From assembly GCA_040437565.1 (NCBI GenBank), contig JBDOQK010000009.1:310001-374000 (forward strand): a stretch of DNA of 64,000 bases, written 5' to 3'. This stretch comes from Albugo candida. Taxonomy: Eukaryota; Oomycota; Peronosporomycetes; Albuginales. Position 1 is the stretch's first letter, and every line of letters starts with the position of its first letter. This document shows, in pieces, positions 12,038 to 24,701 of the stretch. The notes below the pieces were generated by a model. The model searched no databases. It saw only the letters and a list, made by a program, of their open reading frames with translations, and was not told the origin of the DNA. A program made the translations under genes and the position numbers.

Positions 12038-12516
12038 CCAGCGGTTTTCACTCAGCGATTGGTCTCATCACTTGGATCAAGCTAGAGCGAAGGACAATTT
12101 ATATGCATATAAAGCAAGGAACGGCAGCATTTCCTCATCTATGAAGCTCTTAATTCTTCAAAATCTTTTAGAAAACTTCAAGAGTCATCTTTTGCTGTCA
12201 CATTGGCCATCTCAGGAGCTATCTGCNNNNNNNNNNNNNNNNNNNNNNNNNNNNNNNNNNNNNNNNNNNNNNNNNNNNNNNNNNNNNNNNNNNNNNNNNN
12301 NNNNNNNNNNNNNNNNNNNNNNNNNNCCAGCGGTTTTCACTCAGCGATTGGTCTCATCACTTGGATCAAGCTAGAGCGAAGGACAATTTATATGCAGTAT
12401 AAAGCAAGGAACGGCAGCATTTCCTCATCTATGAAGCTCTTAATTCTTCAAAATCTTTTAGAAAACTTCAAGAGTCATCTTTTGCTGTCACATTGGCCAT
12501 CTCAGGAGCTATCTGC
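12038..12516. repeat. gap with duplicated flanks (assembly-type)
   Basis: Bases 12,038-12,226 and 12,327-12,516 are the same sequence apart from one single-base indel and are separated by exactly 100 N. This is the signature of two contig ends that overlap but were not merged. The LINE therefore probably has only one copy of this stretch. Confidence 0.9.
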
Positions 12517-13009
12517 AACAGCAGATACAGAACAAAGTAGAACTTAATGGCTGGCTACATCACGGCAGTTACGAAAACTTATCTGGCCAACATTGAAGAG
12601 ATCAGGTTCCGTTTGGGGTTCAGAATGATGTCAGTTTAGATTTCGCTTGTTGTTTTGCAACGATATTCAGCCCCACATCATATTTTTTTTGCACTCAGCC
12701 TTTCGTGTGGCGCAGTTATGTCTTTTCAGAAACTCATCTCTAGTGCAAGCACAAGACACAACATATGAATGGAGATACTTCCTCTACGGGATCATTTTCT
12801 TCATCCTGAACACGTTGTTAACATATCACATGTGCTATTGTTGTAACGCCGGTAGGAGGAAGGGGGAGGAAGCAAAGGAAGAAATTTGCTGGCGGAGCTC
12901 TATTTGCTAAAAAATGGAAAGTGAGATTTTTAATTAAAGAATCCAAGTTCACCTATCTGATTGGGTAGTCCAGTTTTCCAACTAAATATGAACTATGCAT
13001 GCATGTACA

Positions 13010-13242
13010 ATGGAGGTTGTTACATCCTCCCGGAATTGACTTCTCGTTGTCGCTTCTTGAAATCGGCGATGAGAACATTCCAATGAGCAACATGACGAAT
13101 ATCTTGCTCCCGCTCCCATNNNNNNNNNNNNNNNNNNNNNNNNNNNNNNNNNNNNNNNNNNNNNNNNNNNNNNNNNNNNNNNNNNNNNNNNNNNNNNNNN
13201 NNNNNNNNNNNNNNNNNNNCATGTACAATGGAGGTTGTTACA
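13010..13242. repeat. gap with 23-bp repeated flank
   Basis: The 23 bases starting catgtacaatggaggttg occur at 13,010-13,032 and again at 13,220-13,242, just after a 100-N gap (13,120-13,219). After the short repeat the two sides diverge. The right side follows LINE A. The left side (13,033-13,119) does not obviously match and could be a misplaced contig end. Confidence 0.7.
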
Positions 13243-13690
13243 ATTGTGCCAGCGATACGGACGGAATGGATCGACTACAGTATCAGAAAATGATGTCCGC
13301 CTTTTGGCTTGCAATTCATGCGGTGACAATGCACTCCGTCTGGAACGATAGGATTCATTAGTTGGACTATCAGCGGTCAACAACTCTGACTACCCCGGAA
13401 GTTTTTCCGTGATATACATCACGTTTAGTGGGCATGTTCGACACTTTCGAAGGCTGGTGGTACGATAGAACAAACGCATTCAGCTTGCTGAGGTGCTGCA
13501 TCAGCAGCGTAAGGAGCATTCCTTGCTTTTTTGCAGTACTCGAAAACTCATTGCTACGTGCCTGGCCCTGGCAAGTAGAAATGCAAGTGCAACTCCGATC
13601 CAATCCTAGTTGGATGGCTCTGCTCGGACTTAACAATGATTCAAGTCGACATGTAGACGAAACTCAGGGTGCTAGCGTCCACTTTTAGTG

Positions 13691-14129
13691 ACGTGGCAGC
13701 CCTCAAGAGTCACCCGGGTTTGGTTGATTGCATGATTGTTGTGTTAGAAGAGATCGTTTTCTGACAATTCGTCAAGAGTTTGCGCGTTAGCTTCAAGACC
13801 CATTACAGGTAAAGTCCGACCTCACCTGAACGGCGGTTTGGTGATAACGTGACAGATGGGACGAAGGGAGACGTTCACCACGCGGTACCATACGGACGTC
13901 ATGTGAAACGTGACATAGTCAAGTTTGTCATGCCGTTGCACATTCATGTAGTGTTACGATACATGTTTAATGAAATATATATATTTTACTTTTAGTTCTA
14001 CCTCTATTGAAACAAGTGCAATTCAAATACTTTCAACAATCACACCGCCAGGGTCACCAGACTTATTGCAACCCCTCATCCCATCCTCCAATTGGAAAGT
14101 CATTCATAATCACAGCCACGCGTGGAGTG
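13691..14129. other. spacer between two LINE relics
   Basis: No gene is recognised. It contains a short AT dinucleotide run near 13,976-13,985 and a presumed junction between the 3' end of LINE B and the 5' part of LINE A. Confidence 0.5.
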
Positions 14130-17100
14130 AAATAGGCATGTCTTTATGAAGCTGGAATGGACTAGTGAAAAACGTAACGGGCTGGAGCCGTTCGCAAAAG
14201 TGCTCTCTAAAGCACCACCACATGCTCTCCTGAAGTTGATCACAAGCAACTACTTTTCTGTCCTCGCAACTATGGAGTTGTAGATCGAAGAAATCAAGCG
14301 GTTGCCATTCCGGAGAATGGAAACCGCATTCAGGTTGTTCCCTTGAAAGCACGGATGCCAAAAGTAGTGGCCAGTTCAAAAGAGGCAGCACACTGTTATC
14401 AGAAGGGTCAGACAAGGGTGGAAAAAGTGGAGCGACCAACCAGAATTGGTTAAATAGGGGAGCTCATGGAAAACGATTCCAAAAATGCCCTCTACCCGCT
14501 CCTCCCGAACAAGCTGGTTCAAGCCGATGCTTGCATCACGTGAGTAAGCTCGTCCAGTTCTGCACCAATCCGGACAAAATCATCCAAACGGAACTTGATC
14601 ATCCGATCACGATTAATGGTGCGCTATTCGCGTGTATGGATTCGAATGATACAGTGTTGGATGAATTGGCGCATCTCCTAATGATTAATCGCGTTTTTGC
14701 AGCTCACAATATCGGCGAAAATGTTACGTTTGCGACGCGATAGAGTCGCCACGTTGGTGTAAAAGTTCCCTCGAAGCGATCTGTCTTGTTCGAGAAAGTA
14801 ATGTCGTAGTGGACGTCATTGCCGGACATAGTTCTCGGTTTGACCCGAGCAATCAAAGCTCTAACCTTCTTGGAAGTCTTATTCCTCAGTACTGCTTCGA
14901 TATTCTGCGCACACGATCATTAAATCCACTAGCTCACCAACGGGCCAGTGATTTGGATGCCGGGTCATCATTGTATTTTACTTCCAACTAATGTGCTCGT
15001 ATCGTTCTTACGCTCCGACGTGGGCATAAATTGTTGGTCTCAATTGTTTGGAGGTAAATGGCGAGGAGCTCTCTGTGTGGTATCGCTGAGCTTTCCGTCA
15101 ATCTTAGATTTGTCCCAGAGGAACATACAACACTTCACCTCTCAGAATGATCTGGCTGATTGCTGCCCCGCTTCAGCGTGAATGCTAAAGGCTCCTTAAT
15201 TATTTCAACGTGGGACAATATTCAGCGCTAACTGTGAAGTTAATGGACTTCATAAATGTGGTAGTGGCGGTGTGATGACAGTCTCTCGTTCGGACTTTTC
15301 TGGTTCTTCAACAGTTGAAGGCCTCACCGAATGAAGCATTCGAAATCATTGTTTGATTTTGCGGTCTTCTCATCCAAGATATACCGTTGTATATTCACAA
15401 TGTATATGTACCGGTCACTGAGTGGTTTTCTATGAGTTATTGCTCTCCAACACTTCTGAATCGACCGCAACGCATCTCGTATTTGGTGATTATAATACAC
15501 CACTCGATCCATATTTTGATGCTTCGAGTGGAATAATTCGACACGAATTAAGTCGATTAGTGTGTTTGGAATGGCTTTCGCAGTTAAAAGTGGTAGACGT
15601 TTGGCGAATCCAACAACCGACTGAAAAAGTGTGCACAGTACCATAACCGCGCAAGAATCGACTATACTACACCTGCGTATCGGAAGAGCTTTTGAATATG
15701 ATGTACGAAAAATCTAAATATTTCCGTCCAAGGCATGCGAGAGATCATCCGGCACAAAAATTAACTTTCGCAAATCCAACTGAATCTCCGGGACGAGTGT
15801 ATTGAAAATGTTCATAACGACTATTTCATTCAAAGCAATCATTTGAGAGCGAATTCGGATCTTCAAGAGTTGTGGTCCGCTTCGAATCCCGGAAAGACGT
15901 GGGAAACTGGAACACGAAAATCATAAAATAGCTTGAAGAATTGAATAAAAACAGATCTGATAGAATTTAACCGCAGCAGCTCGATATCGAACGCAAGACA
16001 CCAATCAGTCATGGCATTTTTACGAATCGGGTCTCGAACGATTCGAAATTTTGTTCGAAAAAAATGCCAAATGCAACCAAGATGTGAGCTTCGACCATCA
16101 CGTGAAACATATGGAGAACTCTTCGCAGCATTTTTTTCACCCTCCGGATAGTTCTTATCCTCGCGTGCCGATCGAAAATCTCACCAAATAATGTGGCAAT
16201 TATTGACGAATTTATATATCATTGGGGTAGTGTCATGGGGTATCTCTACTACTCCGAGACCGACTCAGCTGATCCATGCGAAATAAATAAAAATAGCTAC
16301 TGGATTTGATTCAAGATTCCCTCAAGTCAGAAGAGCAAGACCATCTCTCAACTCGCACAAGTACGACCGAGATGGAGGAACCGATCAAGCACATGAGAAG
16401 TAGTTCCCCTTCAGGTATGGATGGACTAACAGCTGCATTTTATCGGCCTGATCTGGAAACGTTTGGCTAGTGTCTGAAGATCGTTTTCGAATATCAGCTG
16501 GAAAGGGGTATCTTGCTTAGATCACTACGTCACTCGGCTATCACCTTGTTGTACAAAAAAGGATCACAAGGTGATCCTGGAGACTATTGACCGTTCACAA
16601 TGGTTTGCGTCGTTTTGAATGTACTTTCCAAAGCATTGGCGTATCAATCACAACTGTGTTTGCCAAGGTTGATGCATCAAGATCAAAAAGATTTTGTGCG
16701 GCAACGGTTGATGCATTACCACATTTGACATCTCACCGACATACACGACTTGGTCACTCATTGTGGGGAGGAAGCATACGCGACTTTTCTCGACTTTGAG
16801 AAAGCTTGATCGAGTCAACTGGACGTGCATTTTTCGCGTTTTAGAAAATGAGCGTTGGAAAACGCGGTATCGACTGGGTTCGTCTTCTGTACAACAACGT
16901 GAATGCGCAGTTGATGATTTATTGAAAATACTACACCGTCCCTTACACCACAAGGTAGAGTGAAACCAGGAGACCCTCTCTCAGCATTAAGTTTTCTAAT
17001 GACGATCGAAATTTTGGGGAACTCACTTCGACAACATGGAGAAATGACATTTGGATCAATGGCACTGCTGTCGCAATTGGCTTATTTTTCGCGGACGATT

Positions 17101-19110
17101 CGACATTGCTTTAAGGGACACCAAATGGTGTTTTGACGCAACTCGAACTCGCTCAAGTCTACTGCGATGGATCTGGTGCGAACCTCAACCACTTACGCAA
17201 ATTATCCTTGCTCTCGCTGAATCAAACCATGCTGTGTCCTCGTATTCCCAATTTGACCATAATGGGTACGGAGTTTTTGGTCAAGTATTTGGGCATTCCG
17301 TTTGGCCAGACAGCGACTCATTCGATGATTATTTTCAACTCGACAAGCGTTTTTTTTATGGGTTTGGTTTATGGTTTCGAAGTGCAAGAACTGTTTGTGG
17401 CTGACTACTGGTTGCTCAGACGATGCTTTTATCACGTCTGTGGCATTGCACAGTGTACGTGGACATACCAGCAGAGACTATTTGAAAGTGGCAGTCGATA
17501 TTAGACCGATTTGTGCTTAACCAAAATTCGAAACACGCCCACCTACTCAAAGAGAGTGTTTGTATCTTCGCCGACAATATGGCTAACTACAAGTTCGTTT
17601 TTTGGTGCGACGACTGAAGCTACAACGTACTCAATTCTTCCAGCAGTTCGCATTCGATGCGTCGACAACTGCTTCTGCAAATTGGACAATTGCTTCGACG
17701 GAAGTATTACAACGTATACAAACTCCGTTTGGACCACACAAGCCGATGGACATATTCACCATCGGACCGCATCGCCATGGGAAAATGGTTCAACGGGGGA
17801 ACATCTTCATGGTGAAAACGCTCATTTAAAATGTGGCGTCAGATGGATTGGAGCATTAAAGTATCAGATTTGAACGTTCTACAACGCCGTCAATACTACA
17901 CGGCACAACCGATGTGGTCTCATTGCGACCGAGATTTATAATATGAAGTTGCTACTCGTACTCCGAGTACGAAAAACGTTTGATACAACCTTGACGTGTA
18001 GATGAACTACATCGCACCTTTCAAATATCGTTCGCTACAACTTTCGACATCCGAAGTCTTCCAGGGTTTTTTGTAGAAAGCGACACATGGCCAATGAAGG
18101 AAGCATTCGTTGACTAATAGTACAAAGACGAGGAGCTAAACACATCGGGTATAGCTGGAAAAAATTCTCATAGTCGATTTACAATTATGTCGCTCAGATA
18201 CTGCTGCGCGGAAACTTGACAATTGGTCTCATCACTTGGATCCAGCCTAGCTTAAATGAAAGATCGTTTTATGTGCGAGGGCACAGCAAGGAGAGGAAGC
18301 ATTTTTCTCTTGTATTCCAAGCTTTCAACTCTCAAAAATTGTCTTATAATCTCCCAACGAAACCAGACTTCATCCGATCTTGACACATTGGCCATCGCGG
18401 AAGAGATCGGTCGCAGCAGATTTAGAACGGATTCGAGTGTTTATGGAAACAAGAAGGCATATTCGAAAATGTGTCCTTCCAGTCTCAGAAGGTCTACAGT
18501 TTTTTCTTGCCGTTCCGGTGTTCCCAGTTCGATCCCACTTTGTTTCTATGGGATATTCAGCCCGATTTTATATTGTGCACTCATTCTTCGTGTGGGGCAG
18601 TAGAATCCGATCAACATATCTTTCTAGAGTGTCTTCAGACGGCACATTTATAGAGGCAGCTTCTCCCTAGTTTCGATCAGCTCTTTTCATCCCGACCCCG
18701 TCGGCGCATATTGCATGTGCAATTGTGCCAACGCTTCGGCCGGCATGAAATGCATATTCGCAAATTATATCCGACTTATGGCTCGTTTGCAGGCAGTTAC
18801 AATGCACTTCTCCTGAACCGTTAGGAATCGTCGCTTGTTCGGTTAGCGATTAGCAACTCCGACCATTATGGTATTTTCCGTGATCTGCACTACGTTTAGT
18901 GCGCACTTTCGACGGCAGTATTACGACCAAGATGGGCGCGTTCGGCTTGCGAAGGTGCTGAAGCGGCTCGCAACGCAAGGATTATTTAGTGAAGTTTACA
19001 TGGGTCGTCGATCATTGTTGCGGGTCCGACACAGGCAAGTAGAGATGTAGGTGCAGCTCCGATTCTAGTCCTTGTTGGATGGCAACGTTAAGCCTGTGCG
19101 ACGGACATCG
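14130..19110 (+). mobile_element. L1-like LINE relic A, near full length
   Basis: The order of parts is that of a non-LTR retrotransposon. An upstream ORF-like stretch (14,140-14,460) precedes endonuclease remnants. Of these, 15,422-15,646 contains VFGDYNTPLDPYFDAS and DVWRIQQPTEKV, typical of AP-endonuclease-type LINE proteins. Reverse transcriptase follows at about 16,420-17,400, with LLYKKGSQGDPGDY, FLDFEKAYDRVNW and an (S)ADD-region remnant. A terminal zinc-knuckle (zf-RVT) comes near 18,560-18,650, with CTHSSCGAVESDQHIFLEC. Many stops and shifts interrupt the frames, so it is dead. It shares structure with LINE B but differs at many bases, so both are old. No clear poly(A) tail or target-site duplication was found. 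Confidence 0.85.
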
Positions 19111-19889
19111 ATTTGGAAAACACGGTACTTTTGGATAATTTTACATCTGTACACGCTGGACACGGTCTCGCAATGCGGTGGTTTGATACTACCGCAATAC
19201 AGAAGCTTAAGCAAGGTGACACATTATCATGTCTCATAGGTATTTTCACGAAACAATTACTACATGTATATTTATTGTTAAGATAGCCTACGCATTCAAA
19301 GAAGTCAATTCGTTAATTTGATAGACACCTCTAGCCGAGCTGGGTCGATCCCTTCAAGTTGTGTGCTTTGGATACTCGTCTATCGCCCAGCGTGGAAAAA
19401 AAAGTGTCCCCAACTGGTGTACAACCCACCAAGCTGAACACACTCATCCAAGTAAAAACATGGGCCTTTGAATGAGTAAGGTGATAACACATTTAAGTTA
19501 GGTCAGGATGAATATTGTCTTTGTTGTGAGATTTAGAAGTTGCACTCTTGCAATAATAGAAGGTTCGAAGTAGTTGCAAACGCACCTTAAAATGAAAAAA
19601 CAGTAGATTACCAAATTTGCTATGAAATTTTGAAATTCCTTTAATGCTCTATCCAGTATATGAGTTCTGATGTCATCAAAAGCTAGCATAAGAGCTTGAC
19701 CATGCTATCGCTATACGCTCACATCGTTCATAACGGCTTTACCGTTTTGCATCACAGTTGGGAGTGGGAGCCAAGAATAATGCTTCTACCAATATCATTT
19801 ATTTACTATGTGCGGTTGCGAACTGACGGACTCCGACAAAATGGAATTATAATGTCGTCCTTTATGACAAGTAGGTAGCACGCTGGCAG
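19111..19889. other. spacer between LINE A and second segmental copy
   Basis: No recognisable gene; only short frames in both strands. It separates the 3' end of LINE A from the start of the second duplicated segment. Confidence 0.5.
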
Positions 19890-19976
19890 CTAGCAGCCAA
19901 TGATATCGAGAGCCAATTCCTATTTACTTTCACTTCTACTAGCTTTTGTCAAGAATTCATTCAACTACAATCCGAC

Positions 19977-20333
19977 ATGAGATCTTGCTTCCCGCTATCT
20001 CTACTAGTTTGTTCCTCTATCACAACGGCAGTACTCGCGTCTAGTGAAGATTCAACAATAACAACATGTATGTCTACTTTATGATACCCTCGCCAATAAT
20101 CATGGCTAATCGTTTTCTAAGTAAGCAATGCGAAGGAAGAGGAGGCAGCATCCACAGGTTTGTCTTCTGCCAGTTTTGCGATGGCACATTTACACGAGTT
20201 CCGTTTGCTTAGTGAACGCTCCTGCGAAATTTCCACTAACATCTACCGTGAAGCGCCGACAAAGATTGAGAAAACGTCCATCAAGCAAGTACCAACCGCA
20301 TTACCCGGTCCTTTCTACCGGGAAGCGGGCTGA
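19977..20333 (+). CDS. putative small secreted protein, two exons, copy 2
   Basis: Proposed exons are 19,977-20,067 and 20,122-20,333 with a 54-nt GT-AG phase-1 intron, giving 100 residues. The leader MRSCFPLSLLVCSSITTAVL followed by ASSED is a good signal-peptide candidate. The mature part includes SNAKEEEAASTG, HEFRLLSERSCE and a C-terminal LPGPFYREAG. It matches no family I know. The leader and intron position agree with the gene at 3185, while the rest is strongly diverged. FRLLSER lies where oomycete effectors often carry host-entry motifs, but it is not RXLR. A secreted, possibly effector-like role is inference. Confidence 0.5.
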
Positions 20334-21786
20334 AGGATCGATATTTTCTAGTGTGAGCGATATACAAAAGCATGATTAGCGGGTATGCCTTTGTGGTACA
20401 TGCTGAAAACTAAACACTCATAAGAATTTTGTTTTCGACAAACTTTTTTGCATCTTTTTCTACGTTCGGGCAAGATCAAGACCTATCTAACACACGACGC
20501 AAACCAGGCTAAGGGACCGACTTCTGATTTCGAAGTCGACTTTAACTCGGTCATTACAATATCGCGGACTTGTTTGGTTTATATCTCTCACTATTAGAAA
20601 AGTGGACGTTTTAGATCCTTTGTCAAAGTCTTCAAACTTTGTCTCTCTGTGTGTATTAAACAAACTGGGGTGCCAAATAATAGACATGACATTGTGCTAC
20701 AAGCCCTTCCACTACGAGCCATGTTGTCATCGCAACATCCTCTACGGCATTGTCAAGCTCACCGAAGACAATGAGTACATAAATATGCACCTTTCTTACT
20801 ATTTTTTCATATGAGTATGACCCCATCCTCTCAAAGCTGCGGTATTGCAATCGTGTCAAGCGTGATGTCCCTGTTTAAACGGAGATTACAAGATATCTTA
20901 CGCAGTCTGTGTTACACATGAAAGTAGTAAAGGACCGAGAAGATAGGCACCGAATATTATTAAGAGCTTAGGCTACAAATTGTAATTCACTGTCTACATT
21001 ATCTCGACGGCAATGCTCACTGGATGATCATTAAAGCCAGGACCGATCAGAATAGCGATGAAAGGAGGAGAAAGTGTCTTATACAAAATCAAGCCAATCT
21101 GAATCATTCCGTTTTGTGAGATACTCATCATTCTAGATATCATCAATGCAATTAAGACGTTCACATCCAATTGGCTGCAGAATCCGACAGTGACAGTGTC
21201 GCTCGTGTCATTGATAAGTCTAGAAACCTCTAATCTAGCTTGAGCTTGTCGACACCTCTGGAAGCGCGATATTGTTTCCACACGACCACATCAGGACCAT
21301 CTGATACATCATTCAATTGAGCACGAAACACCTTCTATATCATTATTTTAATGCCACTGCTGGACTTCTGATTTTCTCAACATTCGATTCCCTCCGCCCC
21401 CGCTTGCTGCGACGTCCTCAGTATTTTCTATTACATATTCTTAACCACTGCTTACCAGTTGGTTCAATGCGATTATCAATGTGGTCTACTACATTTTGAT
21501 CCAGAAAACCACAATGCAAATAGGAGAGAGTTGGTGGCACGCCTACTGATAGATCTGATGGCTTGTCGATAATCCAAACGAATCGCTTAATTATTGCAAT
21601 CCAAAATCTGCTCCTCATGAATTATCCATCTCATTCAAATGACTCACCCCATCCTCTATATTGGTCTCGAGATTATCTCTCTTATGCGCTCACGTATTGG
21701 AGCAATTTTTAGCGAGACGGCTTCGTCTTGTATTGAGGTGTATACTATACATAGGTGAATTGAACTTGAATCCGATCACTTCAATC
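20334..21786. other. duplicated stretch without recognisable gene
   Basis: Aligns in patches with 3870-5160. No open frame is conserved between the two copies, so it is probably non-coding. Confidence 0.5.
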
Positions 21787-21921
21787 ATGGTGAGTGGAGC
21801 ATTTCTCATTGTGTTGATTCTTCTTCCTGATACAACTGAATACGTCGTCATCTGTAATCAGATTGTAGATGGTGCCAGTATGGAAACCAATCATAACATT
21901 AGGTGGAAGCGATATGAATGA
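21787..21921 (+). CDS. tiny signal-peptide-like ORF, copy 2
   Basis: A 44-residue frame starts MVSGAFLIVLILLPDTTEYV and ends overlapping the start of the next ORF (ATG at 21,914). The frame is shared with 5164-5271. It may instead be an intron in the leader of the downstream gene, because gtgagt follows its ATG. Low certainty. Confidence 0.3.
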   Translation: MVSGAFLIVLILLPDTTEYVVICNQIVDGASMETNHNIRWKRYE

Positions 21922-22293
21922 TCTGACATTACTCTCTGTAGACGACTGTAGCATACATGTTCTTGAAAGTCGCAAAAGATTCGAGGAATTGAGAGATAAG
22001 AAGAAAGAGCAGCAAATACGCATGGAAAGAGTGATGCAAGGCAAGTAAATAATCCCACCTGAAGTGAGTCCTCATCTTGTCAAACAGAGTCGTTTGCTCA
22101 AATTGAAGCTTCAGTAAATCGATTGATGCAAATGATACAACGACAATATATGAACTACGAGCAGGATTTCGACAAGGTTACGTGTATTCTTGGCGAAGAA
22201 CTGGCCACACAAAGTGAAATTGAGAAGAAATTGCGTATGATTGCATCCATCATCAACAGTGTTGCTGAAAGCTCAGTAGTAGCAAGCCAATAA
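21914..22293 (+). CDS. small coiled-coil protein with a GC-AG intron
   Basis: Exons 21,914-22,040 and 22,088-22,293 give about 110 residues. The intron (47 nt) starts GCAAGT and ends ACAG. Splicing at the nearby GT gives an immediate stop, so only the GC donor keeps the frame. The protein starts MNDLTLLSVDDCSIHVLESR and is rich in E, K, Q and R, including KRFEELRDKKKEQQIRMERV. It ends IASIINSVAESSVVASQ. Heptad-like hydrophobic spacing suggests a coiled coil throughout. I do not recognise a family. The counterpart in copy 1 (from 5291) is broken. Confidence 0.5.
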
Positions 22294-24701
22294 ATTGAAA
22301 ATGCTTATTGGCACCAGGTCGCTAATATTCATCATGTGCCTTCCCCATAGGAAAACCAATATATTAACAATCTCGAGTACAATTTTACTACTAGATACGT
22401 ATCTATCTCACATGGAAGGCCTCGTTTAAGTGCAGCAATAACAATTTCAATTGCCAACATTTTGTCGGCTTTTGCACGACGTCGAGAAAATTGACAAATC
22501 AAGAAAAGGGGAGAAGTTAATTCTCGAGTCCGCATTCCTGTCTTTTGCAATTTCTGTACGATCTTTCACGACTTCGGTGAAGGTCAACTCTTTCACGTAC
22601 CTGTAATGGAATGCTCTTTTTTCACATTGCCTCTCAACACTCCAAGATAGATAATGACCTCACGCTTACTGATGAATTATTTCACACTATTTATACCGTT
22701 CCAGATGTTGTCTTCTGTCGCATGCTTTTTTCAAAACATGTGGCACGTTGCGTATCGCACTACTCTGACACTTTTTAATACCTGAGATCTACAAAGCAAA
22801 CATCAGTGAACTCGTGAACTCCGGTAAATGTGATTCCATTTGGAACTGGACTTGCAGATTCATACAAAACGGTTGTAAACATAGTTAATCAATAATGTGC
22901 TATATGCGTGCACTTGCAAGGGGATCGGTCACAAGTGAGCAAGGTGAGAAAATCGCAGATGGACGCTTAACAACGACAGCGTCAATGGAACAATAGACTC
23001 TGACAAGCTTGATTTTATTTTTGTTCATGCAAAATTCACTTCGTAAAGCCCAGCTGTCTGAAACGATGACAATTGAGCCAAGTACACGATGCTTAGGTCC
23101 ACAAGTCGAGACGTCACGCAAAAGAAAAAATCACTTGACAAAATCACGATTTCATCGTCTTATCCATCTCGTGAATTTTGAATAAAAGTAAGCGAGATCG
23201 CTTTTTGTCTAAACGATTTGCATATGACAATTCTCCAGACTTGCTTCAACTGTAGTTCTTGATGCATATCATTTATCGGGGCTCTACTCTTCAAGCCTTT
23301 CAAGTTGTATCATTACCATCACGTATACCTTATGGTGAGTGCAAAAAGGGCGCGTTGGTCGTGTTCAAAATCTCCTATCTGGATGTCCGCCAATCGCGTA
23401 TCGGCTCAACAACAACTAGCATGTAAGACCTCAACACTATAAATGGCACATTTAAAGCTACAATGATTCAAACATGAAATACTAGGGTCAAAATCGAAAT
23501 TCAATCAAGTGGTGGAAAATCAATCAAGTGGTGGAATGCACTGCGGTGGGGTGTTAACGTAGTAGGCTCGAGAATTGTCCCTCTACATGTAACTTAATTT
23601 GACGGTGCCATATCAAGGAGGAAGGAAGGTGTGACATTTATGCCTATTCGCTGCTTGTAACGGACCACGCACTTAACTAAACGTAAACGTTAAAATTCAA
23701 CAGAGCTGGAACAAAGTTGCCTGCCAACAACAGTTGCCTATATGTCAAGTTTATCTGGACGGATAAAGTACGAAATAAAAGTAAAATCCTTGTTCGTCAA
23801 TGTTGCGCTCAGGCACTTTGAATGAATTTTTTATTAGTGTGTATCGAAGTGGCGCATAATTCCTTGCGTACAAGGTCAAGTATTTGCAAACATTCTGTAA
23901 AGCGAATTCTTTGCTTTTGAATTTTCCTGCTTCAGTCAGTATCGGACGTGATGTTGCACGTATGTGTCCGCAGTACCATTATTTTGGTACCACTAAATCA
24001 TTGGCTCTGCATGGCCAAAACAGCTCGTATTACATCAATTTTCAAAATGAATGCCACTTTACCAGCTGTCATGTCTCGTGGCTAAATGCACTCTTCGTGC
24101 TTTGCTTGAGGCAATCTATGCATGTGCAGTTAAAAAGCAAGGCAAAAATCAATTTTCGTTCTGTCAGACTGATTGCCCAAGTTCACAATTGAATGGAGAG
24201 AGAATTCGCTATCTTTGCACTGCCTCTGGCGTGCAAAGAGTAACTTCGATCGACCGCTTTTCTGCCGATCACGTCAACGAAAGCGTCTAATGCTGGAGGA
24301 GACGCAGGGCTTAAGCTCGATCCAATGGCGATGAAAGCGGAGATTCAATCCTTGGAGATTTTCAATAAGTTTTGGAATGAGTACATGTATCAAAATTGCA
24401 CTATCTTTCCATCCGCTCTCAAATAACCAATAGAGTGAAATGATATACGCAGTGCAGAGAGAGATAGTTTTACAGTGCATTATCGTTGCGCTGAAGCTTC
24501 TACTTCACTCGCATGCACTAGAATTAACATCTTATCAATATCTGATGCTTATTAATACGCGTCAAGTAGCTGGTGGTGTAGCTAAATCAGCTCGGAAATC
24601 GCTTGCAAAATCGATTTAAATCGTCGTTTGCGTGTATTCAATTGGTCATAAACAGTAAAAAATGAATATAGACCAATAAAAAAGCTTCATTTTTGTGCTG
24701 G
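22294..24701. other. spacer before the gene-dense block
   Basis: The first part aligns with copy 1 of the segmental duplication. The part after about 23,800 is single-copy in this window. Frames at 23,884-24,192 and 24,051-24,290 are open, but I recognise neither, and they overlap in different frames. No RNA gene was recognised. Confidence 0.5.

Larger units (their letters stand above)
10860..13690 (+). mobile_element. L1-like LINE relic B, 5'-truncated
   Basis: This follows LINE A (about 17,040-19,110) in the same order. It starts at the reverse-transcriptase catalytic block, where gcggacgattcgac is shared and encodes the region of the (F)ADD motif. It continues through the open frame 11,015-11,536, then on through sequences matching 17,830-17,960 and 18,230-18,660 to the 3' end near 13,690. 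It lacks endonuclease and N-terminal RT, so it is 5'-truncated as many LINE insertions are. Frames are broken throughout. A mitochondrial-type tRNA-Cys lies inside it at 10,942-11,011. Two 100-N gaps interrupt it. Confidence 0.8.
19890..23800 (+). repeat. segmental duplication, copy 2
   Basis: Second copy of the segment at 2,990-10,840 in the same orientation. It is shorter because about 3.9 kb of copy 1 has no counterpart here. It retains the intact versions of two small genes (19,977-20,333 and 21,914-22,293). It ends about 0.9 kb before the gene-dense block that starts with PRP18. Confidence 0.75.

Noticed and set aside
14110-14439. 109-residue minus-strand ORF.
   Set aside because: It is the antisense of the upstream, LINE A-associated plus-strand frame and has no family resemblance.
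1-24700. CRISPR arrays, LTR elements or Polinton-like elements.
   Set aside because: I looked for regularly spaced short repeats, long terminal repeats and capsid or integrase motifs and saw none. The mobile elements here are LINE relics.
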